NCBI GenBank assembly: GCA_937897265.1
Contig: CALCPT010000389.1
Location: forward strand, 1 to 7,379
Reading direction: 5' to 3'
DNA: 7,379 nt
From: an uncultured Alcaligenaceae bacterium
GTDB lineage: Bacteria > Pseudomonadota > Gammaproteobacteria > Burkholderiales > Burkholderiaceae_B
The notes beneath the pieces were generated by a model. It did no database searches, was not told where the DNA came from, and saw nothing but the letters and a program-made list of their open reading frames with translations. The position numbers and the translations under genes are program-made. Shown one piece after another: positions 1-5,129 of this stretch (position 1 is its first letter; the number at the start of each line of letters is the position of its first letter).

Positions 1-850
1 CTACGCGGATGAGTTTACCGTACGCATCGATATTGACATCGAAAAGATGGGTCTCGAGCAAGATGCGGCCGTCGTCTTCGACCGTTGGACGTACACCGAG
101 GCTGGCAACCCCTGGCAAGGCCTGAGGCGCTAAACCGTGCACTCTCACTACATAGATGCCTGAGCGGGCTGCACACCTCGGGGTCACGCGCATGTTCAAG
201 GTGGGCATGTTTAGGGTGCGGCCAAGCTTTTTACCGTGTACGACGTGGCCGGTCATGGCGTAAGGGCGGCCGAGCAGGCTTTGGGTACGTGTCAGATCGC
301 CTGCGGCCAATGTGGCACGCACCTCAGAGCTCGAAACTCGGTGGCCCTGCTGATCTTTGACTTCAGTCAGCGTGTGAACGTCAAGCCCATACTGCGGCCC
401 CACTTTTTTGAGCAACGCCACATCGCCGGAGCGCTGCCGGCCAAAGCGAAAGTCTTCGCCCACGATCAGCCAGCGAGCATTTAGCCCATTGATCAAAAGC
501 TTTTCAATAAAGTCCTGGGCTGACATGTCGGCAAATTCTTGGTCAAAACGTGCCAACATGACTTGCTCAATACCCGCCTGGCTCAGCGCACTGAGTTTGT
601 CGCGGAGCCCGTTAATGTGTGGCGGCGAGAGTTCAGGGCGCCGGTTTTGGTCGGCGAAAAACTGCCGCGGATGCGGTTCAAAGGTCAAGACGGTCGGCAC
701 CAGTTCGCGGGCGCGGGCGGCGTCGGTGACATGGCTGAGCATGGCCAAATGCCCTAAATGCACCCCATCGAAATTGCCGATTGAGAGCGCGGTTGGTCGC
801 CGCAATATAGGGGCCGAAGCTTGACGAAAAATGCTGAAAGAGGTGTTCAC
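1..850 (-). CDS. ribF: Bifunctional riboflavin kinase / FAD synthetase (RibF), 3' end outside window
   Basis: Reverse-strand reading gives 283 uninterrupted codons with no stop before the window edge. The enzyme phosphorylates riboflavin to FMN and adenylylates FMN to FAD in the cytoplasm. Seen: the N-terminal nucleotidyltransferase domain with GNFDGVHLGH at residues 25-34, TFEPHP near 56-61, GEDFRFGxxRxGD at 131-143 and SSSEVR at 173-178; then the flavokinase domain with GKKLGRTLNMPTLN at 206-219, GIYVV at 231-235 and a LGVRPT segment near 251. Family members are about 310-330 residues, so roughly 30-40 C-terminal residues lie off the left edge. I chose GTG at 848-850 as the start because no ATG lies in frame between the upstream stop and the catalytic motif. 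TTG four codons... further downstream or TTG/CTG just upstream are weaker alternatives, and no clear ribosome site is visible. It is transcribed divergently from purN across a 44-base gap. Identity is secure; the start is less so. Confidence 0.95.
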   Translation of the reverse strand, partial: MNTSFSIFRQASAPILRRPTALSIGNFDGVHLGHLAMLSHVTDAARARELVPTVLTFEPHPRQFFADQNRRPELSPPHINGLRDKLSALSQAGIEQVMLARFDQEFADMSAQDFIEKLLINGLNARWLIVGEDFRFGRQRSGDVALLKKVGPQYGLDVHTLTEVKDQQGHRVSSSEVRATLAAGDLTRTQSLLGRPYAMTGHVVHGKKLGRTLNMPTLNMRVTPRCAARSGIYVVRVHGLAPQALPGVASLGVRPTVEDDGRILLETHLFDVNIDAYGKLIRV

Positions 851-894
851 GAGCAACAGTTTACAATTTCAGGCTACCTTGTCTGTGAAAAACC
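851..894. promoter_or_regulatory. Divergent ribF/purN intergenic region with candidate ribF promoter
   Basis: This 44-base gap must carry the divergent start signals. On the minus strand, TTCACA (plus 884-889) and TGTAAA (plus 860-865) are separated by 18 bases and match the sigma-70 -35 and -10 consensus at 5/6 and 4/6. Transcription would then begin only a few bases before the ribF GTG, giving a nearly leaderless mRNA. For purN no convincing -10 hexamer is seen; TTTACA at 860-865 could act as a -35 but lacks a good partner. No Shine-Dalgarno stands out before either gene. The promoter call is inference from short motifs only. Confidence 0.35.
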
Positions 895-1560
895 ATGTCT
901 GAACCCCAAAAATCGCACTGCCGCTTCGTTATTTTGATCTCTGGCACGGGGTCAAACATGCAGGCGCTTGTGCGGGCATGCCAGTCAAAGGCCTGTGAGG
1001 GTGAGGTCGTTGCGGTGGTGTCCAACCGTGCGCAGGCCGCGGGATTGCAATGGGCACAAGGGCAGGGCATCCCCACAGAGGTCGTTGCGCACCGCGATTT
1101 TGCGTCACGCGAGGCGTTTGATCAGGCCTTGGCCGCGGTCATTGACCGTTATTCACCTGATTATGTTTTGCTAGCGGGCTTTATGCGGATCTTGACGCCG
1201 GGGTTTGTTGAACATTACACCGGGAGGCTGGTCAATATCCACCCCTCTTTGTTACCAGCGTTTCCTGGGATGCACACCCACGAGCAGGCTTTGGCCGTTG
1301 GGGTGCAAAGCCATGGTTGTACAGTGCACTTTGTGACACCCGTACTGGATCATGGTCCGATTATCGCTCAAGGTGTTGTACCCGTCTTGGCCGATGACAC
1401 GCCCGAGACGCTCGCCGCACGTGTGCTGACGGTCGAACATCGGGTGTATCCGGCAGTCGCAACATGGCTTGCGCAGTCGCGCGTCACACTTATGCCTGAT
1501 CAACGCGTTAAGGTTGAAGGTACACCCAAGCGCTTATTTGTATCGGAGCATGCGCAATGA
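895..1560 (+). CDS. purN: Phosphoribosylglycinamide formyltransferase (GAR transformylase)
   Basis: A 221-residue cytosolic enzyme that transfers the formyl group of 10-formyltetrahydrofolate to glycinamide ribonucleotide, the third step of de novo IMP synthesis. Seen: the phosphate-binding loop ISGTGSNMQAL at 15-25; the folate-site segment LLAGFMRIL at 92-100; and the catalytic set N114 and H116 in NIHPSLLPAF, with D152 in LDHGPI. Spacing follows the E. coli triad N106/H108/D144. Length is close to the family's usual 190-220, with a short extra N-terminus and about 20 extra residues at the C-terminus. The ATG at 895 is the first in-frame start and gives the expected distance to the glycine loop. 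Its stop codon overlaps the ATG of the methyltransferase gene (ATGA), so the two are almost certainly co-transcribed and translationally coupled. Nothing suggests decay. Confidence 0.97.
   Translation: MSEPQKSHCRFVILISGTGSNMQALVRACQSKACEGEVVAVVSNRAQAAGLQWAQGQGIPTEVVAHRDFASREAFDQALAAVIDRYSPDYVLLAGFMRILTPGFVEHYTGRLVNIHPSLLPAFPGMHTHEQALAVGVQSHGCTVHFVTPVLDHGPIIAQGVVPVLADDTPETLAARVLTVEHRVYPAVATWLAQSRVTLMPDQRVKVEGTPKRLFVSEHAQ
1545..1560 (+). promoter_or_regulatory. Ribosome binding site and ATGA overlap between purN and methyltransferase
   Basis: GGAG at 1545-1548 lies inside the last codons of purN, 8 bases before the ATG at 1557. The ATG shares bases with the purN TGA (1558-1560). This supports the chosen methyltransferase start and termination-reinitiation coupling. 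Confidence 0.7.
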
Positions 1561-3815
1561 TTGATTCTAAAAAAGCAGGTCCTCGTGCCTCCTCAGGTGG
1601 CTCAAAGCGCTCAATTCAGTCTTTTGCGCAGGCTCGGACCGAAGGGCGAGAGGGTCGGGTCAAGCGAGACGCTGGCGGTGTGACAGGTGCGTCGCGTGTG
1701 GGCACCAAAGAGGCTGCGCGTGAGGCAGCGCGGGCAGCGGGTAATGCGCTTCCTCGTAAAGGTTCTGCGACAGAGCGGCTGATGAACGCGACCCCCTTCG
1801 CTCAACGCCCAGGCGCGCCGCGTTCAGGTGGCGGCTTCGGGGGTGAACGACCTGCCGGTGCGCGCGGCGAGCCGCAGCAGTCAACCTATACGGGGCGTGT
1901 GAAGCCTCGTTTGCCGCCAATGACGATTCGATTAGACCAAATTCGGCAAGTGCTCGATGAGGTGTTGACGTGGCGCTTTGCAGCAGACTCGGTTGTGTCG
2001 CATTGGTTTCGTGCGCATCCAAAGTTGGGCCCACGTGATCGCGCTGAAGTGGCCGAGGTGGTGTACGACGTGCTGCGTAATTTGCGTCGCTACCGGCAAC
2101 TCGCTGAAAGTGGGGTGGGCAATGCGGTGCGGCGTCTGGCGATTCTGGGCGCCATTGTGATGATTGACAATGGTCGCGTGCGCGAGGTGCTGGATCCGGG
2201 CGAAATTGCCTGGCTCGACCGTATCGCCCAAATTGACGAGCAATCGTTGGCGGTTGAAGTACGCACCAGCCTGCCTGATTGGTTGTTTGACCGCCTGCAA
2301 CATATGCCTAATCTTGAGCAATTGGCTCAGGCCTTGAATCAACCTGCTGCACTGGATATTCGCGTCAACCCCATGAAGGCTGAGCGCGATGACATGCTGG
2401 CTGATCTGGCGCGTGGCAATGCGGTGCGACATGCGCCGGTTGCCACGCCTTATTCGCCTTGGGGGATTCGCTTGACGGGCCGACCCACGATGAATAAATG
2501 GCATCAGTTCGAGCATGGCTTGATTGAGGTGCAAGACGAAGGAAGTCAACTGCTAGCCTTGTTGGTTGGGCCAAAGCGTGGCGAGATGGTCATTGATTTT
2601 TGTGCCGGTGCGGGTGGTAAAACCTTGCTGTTGGGTGCGTTGATGCGCTCGACTGGGCGCTTGTACGCCTTAGACGTTTCAGCAACGCGGTTGGCCAAAG
2701 CCAAGCCTCGGTTTGCACGCAGTGGTTTGTCAAATATTGTGCCAGTGGTGCTCGAACACGAAAACGACACGCGTGTGCGGCGCTTGGCGGGTAAAGCCCA
2801 GCGAGTCTTAGTCGATGCTCCGTGCAGCGGTATTGGTACGTTGCGCCGAAACCCTGACTTGAAATGGCGCCAGTCGGTGCAAAGTTTGCAAGAACTGACG
2901 GTTTTACAGGCCCGTATTTTGGCGAGCGCTTCGCGATGTGTCGCCCCAGGTGGGCGTTTGGTGTACGCCACGTGCAGCGTACTGGTTGAAGAAAATCAGG
3001 CCCAAGCCGAGCGCTTTTTGGCAGAACATCCAGATTTTGAGCTGATTGACGCTGCACAGTTGCTTGCAGCACGTACGCCTTTGCAGCTAGAGGGACCTTA
3101 TTTGAATCTGAGACCCGATGTGCATGGCACCGACGGTTTTTTTGCTGCGGTGTTCGAGCGCCGCAAAGCCGGCAGCGTGGCCTCGCCTGAGGCAGAGGCC
3201 GCGGCTGCGGTCAAGGGGAAGCCAAGCGCCAAGACAGGGTCAGATTTTAAGATCGAGTCAGATTCCACGATCGAGTCGCACGCCAAAGTCGAGTCGGTGT
3301 CCGCGATCGCAAGCGAGCCTGAGGTCGAAACTGAGGGGCAAGCTGTCTCGGCGGCAGACGCGGTCAAGTCAGCTGACGACAGTGATGCCAGCGGCGCACC
3401 TAAGAAAGTTGCCAAGGCCAAGCCGCGCAAGAAGGTCGAACCCGTCGTAGAGGCCGGAGTTGCTGAGTCAGCCGAATCAGCCGAATCAGTGCTGGCGGTC
3501 GAGGCATTCGAGGCAGCGAAGCCGGTTGAGAAAAAAGCCAGAGCGGTGAGAGCGAAAAAGACCGACAGCGCCGGTGCGGCGGAGTCATCCGATACTTTGG
3601 TGCGTGAGGACGTGAAGACGATTAAGTCGGCAAATGTTGCGCCGGGCGTGTCGCCTGCGCCAGCCTCGGCGATTGACGCCTTTGCCGCCTTTCTGGCCAA
3701 AGATGGTTTAAATCCCGAGTATCAAAACGAATCCGAGGCAGAGGATTCTGAGTCGGCCAAGCCGGCAAAAAAGCCAAGAGCCAGCAAGACTGCAGGCCGA
3801 GGAAAAAAGACTTAG
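1557..3815 (+). CDS. RsmB/NOP-family rRNA (cytosine-C5)-methyltransferase with long charged N- and C-terminal extensions
   Basis: A 752-residue protein of the class I SAM-dependent m5C RNA methyltransferases (RsmB/Sun/NOP2 group). Seen: a basic Gly/Arg/Ala-rich N-terminal tail (about 1-118), a helical NusB-like segment (about 121-240), then the catalytic core. The core has VQDEGSQ at 325-331, SAM motif I as DFCAGAGGKT at 347-356, motif IV DAPCSG at 420-425 with C423 (product-release cysteine), YATCS at 470-474 with C473 (the nucleophile), and the closing HGTDGFFAAVFER at 523-535. Residues 537-752 form a low-complexity Ala/Ser/Glu/Lys tail with hexapeptide repeats and Lys/Arg clusters, ending in a KKPRASK-type basic stretch. 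E. coli RsmB is about 430 residues, so roughly 300 residues are extra. Motif I has GAGGKT where RsmB has APGGKT, so this is probably a paralogous subgroup and the target cytosine is unknown; I give no gene symbol. It is coupled to purN by ATGA. Family is certain, substrate is not. Confidence 0.92.
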   Translation: MIDSKKAGPRASSGGSKRSIQSFAQARTEGREGRVKRDAGGVTGASRVGTKEAAREAARAAGNALPRKGSATERLMNATPFAQRPGAPRSGGGFGGERPAGARGEPQQSTYTGRVKPRLPPMTIRLDQIRQVLDEVLTWRFAADSVVSHWFRAHPKLGPRDRAEVAEVVYDVLRNLRRYRQLAESGVGNAVRRLAILGAIVMIDNGRVREVLDPGEIAWLDRIAQIDEQSLAVEVRTSLPDWLFDRLQHMPNLEQLAQALNQPAALDIRVNPMKAERDDMLADLARGNAVRHAPVATPYSPWGIRLTGRPTMNKWHQFEHGLIEVQDEGSQLLALLVGPKRGEMVIDFCAGAGGKTLLLGALMRSTGRLYALDVSATRLAKAKPRFARSGLSNIVPVVLEHENDTRVRRLAGKAQRVLVDAPCSGIGTLRRNPDLKWRQSVQSLQELTVLQARILASASRCVAPGGRLVYATCSVLVEENQAQAERFLAEHPDFELIDAAQLLAARTPLQLEGPYLNLRPDVHGTDGFFAAVFERRKAGSVASPEAEAAAAVKGKPSAKTGSDFKIESDSTIESHAKVESVSAIASEPEVETEGQAVSAADAVKSADDSDASGAPKKVAKAKPRKKVEPVVEAGVAESAESAESVLAVEAFEAAKPVEKKARAVRAKKTDSAGAAESSDTLVREDVKTIKSANVAPGVSPAPASAIDAFAAFLAKDGLNPEYQNESEAEDSESAKPAKKPRASKTAGRGKKT
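3240..3329 (+). repeat. Degenerate 18-bp / hexapeptide tandem repeat in methyltransferase tail
   Basis: Five in-frame 18-base units encode SDFKIE, SDSTIE, SHAKVE, SVSAIA and SEPEVE (residues 562-591), following the pattern S-x-x-x-[IV]-[EA]. The first two DNA units are clearly related (TCAGATT...GATCGAG); later ones are more diverged. Two looser units (TEGQAV, SAADAV) may extend the array to 3365. The protein segment is probably disordered or a weak amphipathic helix. It looks like expansion by slippage within a coding region. Confidence 0.7.
3462..3488 (+). repeat. Three tandem 9-mers (AES repeat) in methyltransferase tail
   Basis: GCTGAGTCA, GCCGAATCA and GCCGAATCA follow each other in frame and encode AES-AES-AES (residues 636-644). 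The last two copies are identical, which suggests recent replication slippage in this low-complexity tail. Confidence 0.75.
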
Positions 3816-3834
3816 TCGCTTGATTTTGCGCAAA

Positions 3835-3870
3835 AACCTTGCGGTAAGGCTCGAAGCAAACCGCTTGGTT
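3835..3870 (+). other. Imperfect stem-loop downstream of methyltransferase gene
   Basis: Nested complementary arms can fold into one hairpin: AACC (3835-3838) with GGTT (3867-3870), GCGGT (3841-3845) with ACCGC (3860-3864), and GCT (3849-3851) with AGC (3855-3857) around a CGA loop. Small internal loops (TT/TT and AAG/AA) interrupt it. It starts 20 bases after the methyltransferase stop. No T-run follows, so it is not a classical intrinsic terminator; it may protect or attenuate the 3' end. Seen by eye only, with no energy calculated. Confidence 0.35.
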
Positions 3871-3917
3871 AGGCTAAAATGCCTAGGACTACATTGTCTT
3901 AGGCGGTCTATCTCTAT
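3869..3917 (+). promoter_or_regulatory. Desaturase leader: candidate -10, inverted repeat and TTAGGC half-sites
   Basis: TAAAAT at 3875-3880 matches the sigma-70 -10 hexamer at 5/6, but no good -35 lies 16-18 bases upstream. Next comes an inverted repeat, GCCTAGGAC (3881-3889), six bases, GTCTTAGGC (3896-3904), with nine pairs including one G-T. It would overlap or follow the transcription start, where repressors commonly bind; as RNA it would form a hairpin. TTAGGC also occurs at 3869-3874, exactly 30 bases before its copy at 3899-3904. The only Shine-Dalgarno-like string, AGGCGG (3901-3906), is partly inside the 3' arm, so folding could hide it. The DNA pattern is seen; regulation is inferred. 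Confidence 0.4.
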
Positions 3918-5129
3918 ATGAACGAAATCATTTCTTTTGTTGCTGGCGGTTTGTTGCAGGCTTCGTGGTGGCAAGTCGCCTTGATCACGCTGGGTCTCAC
4001 CCATGTCACGATCGCGGCAGTTACGATCTTTTTACATCGTAGCCAGGCTCATCGTGGTCTTGATCTGCATCCGATTGTTATGCACTTTTTCCGTTTGTGG
4101 TTGTGGCTGACCACCGGGATGGTGACAAAAGAATGGGTGGCGATTCACCGCAAACACCACGCGCGTTGCGAACGCGAAGGTGATCCACATTCGCCAATGA
4201 TTTACGGCATCAATAAAGTGATGTTTAGCGGTGCAGAACTGTATCGGCACGAATCTAAAAATGCAGAAACCCTGGCCAAGTTTGGTCACGGCACACCCGA
4301 CGACTGGGTCGAAAAGCACATTTACTCGCGTTACAGCGCCCGCGGCATCCTGATCATGCTGGTCATTGACGTTGCGTTGTTTGGTGCGTTGGGCTTGACG
4401 GTCTGGGCTGTGCAAATGGCTTGGATCCCGTTTTGGGCCGCAGGTGTGGTTAACGGGGTCGGTCATTACTTTGGCTATCGCAATTTTGCTTCGCCTGATA
4501 CCAGCACCAATGTGTTTCCGATCGGCATTTTGATTGGCGGCGAAGAGCTTCATAACAATCACCATGCTTTTGGTACCTCGGCAAAGTTTTCAAGCAAGTG
4601 GTACGAGCTCGATATTGGTTGGGTGTATATCTTGGGCTTGCAGGCGGTTGGGCTGGCCAAGGTTAAAAAGGTCGCACCTCGCTTGAGGCTTGAAGCGACG
4701 GGTAAAACTGGGGTTGATGCGCGCACCTTGCAGGGTGTGATTGCCCACCGCTTTGAGATTCTTGAGCGCTACACGAGCATCATGAAAGCCGCCTGTCGCG
4801 CAGAGCTGACACGCTTAAAAACTTCGACGACCACCGCCCAAGATACGAACCACACTGAGGCGCTTGCTGCGGCAACGCATTGGCTTGGACGTGGCGACGA
4901 AACCCTTCCCGCGGTCGAGCGTGCACGCATCGATCAAGCCCTCTCGCAAACAGCTGCACTGGCAACCATGGTGCAAATGCGCCACGATCTTGCCAAGCTC
5001 TGGGATAGCTCTTCAGCTTCCAGTGAACAACTCCTGCATGATTTGCAGAGTTGGTGCCAGCGCGCGCAGCAAAGCGGCATCGCTAGCCTCGAAGAGTTCG
5101 CCTTACGCCTACGCCGCTATGCGGCATGA
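3918..5129 (+). CDS. Membrane fatty acyl (delta-9 type) desaturase with helical C-terminal domain
   Basis: A 403-residue integral membrane di-iron desaturase that uses O2 and electrons to place a cis double bond in an acyl chain, adjusting membrane fluidity. Seen: the three histidine boxes HRSQAH (40-45), HRKHH (77-81) and HNNHH (212-216, in GGEELHNNHH), plus the accessory NGVGHYFGYRNF (179-190) typical of acyl-CoA/stearoyl-type desaturases. Hydrophobic stretches at about 20-39, 54-70, 143-163 and 166-185 fit four membrane passes, with His boxes on the cytoplasmic face. Residues from about 257 to 403 form a soluble, helix-rich extension beyond the catalytic core. The substrate (acyl-CoA or phospholipid-bound chain, as for Pseudomonas DesA) cannot be told from sequence. 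It has its own leader with inverted repeats, and its stop overlaps the uvrD start by ATGA. The ATG is the first in frame and gives a normal N-terminus. Confidence 0.93.
   Translation: MNEIISFVAGGLLQASWWQVALITLGLTHVTIAAVTIFLHRSQAHRGLDLHPIVMHFFRLWLWLTTGMVTKEWVAIHRKHHARCEREGDPHSPMIYGINKVMFSGAELYRHESKNAETLAKFGHGTPDDWVEKHIYSRYSARGILIMLVIDVALFGALGLTVWAVQMAWIPFWAAGVVNGVGHYFGYRNFASPDTSTNVFPIGILIGGEELHNNHHAFGTSAKFSSKWYELDIGWVYILGLQAVGLAKVKKVAPRLRLEATGKTGVDARTLQGVIAHRFEILERYTSIMKAACRAELTRLKTSTTTAQDTNHTEALAAATHWLGRGDETLPAVERARIDQALSQTAALATMVQMRHDLAKLWDSSSASSEQLLHDLQSWCQRAQQSGIASLEEFALRLRRYAA

Noticed and set aside
85..824. Three plus-strand open frames (85-360, 236-484, 408-824)
   Set aside because: They lie antisense to ribF, whose minus-strand reading matches the family from end to end; their products have Cys/Arg/Ser-rich compositions typical of shadow frames.
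851..894. FMN or purine riboswitch ahead of ribF or purN
   Set aside because: The 44-base gap is too short for either aptamer and shows none of their conserved elements.
1932..2549. 205-codon minus-strand frame opposite the methyltransferase core
   Set aside because: It is antisense to conserved catalytic sequence, with His/Gln/Arg-rich shadow composition and no recognisable motif.
3098..3700. 200-codon minus-strand Ala/Ser-rich frame opposite the methyltransferase tail
   Set aside because: It looks like a secreted low-complexity protein, but the composition is simply the complement of the GCC/GAG/AAG-rich repeat tail. The sense frame continues a real gene.
3824..3835. Perfect 12-base palindrome TTTTGCGCAAAA after the methyltransferase stop
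   Set aside because: It has no loop, so it is a poor hairpin, and a short A/T-flanked palindrome of this kind is expected by chance. I do not call it a terminator or an operator.
4032..4565. 177-codon minus-strand frame opposite the desaturase
   Set aside because: It is antisense to the histidine boxes; no motif and no start signal.
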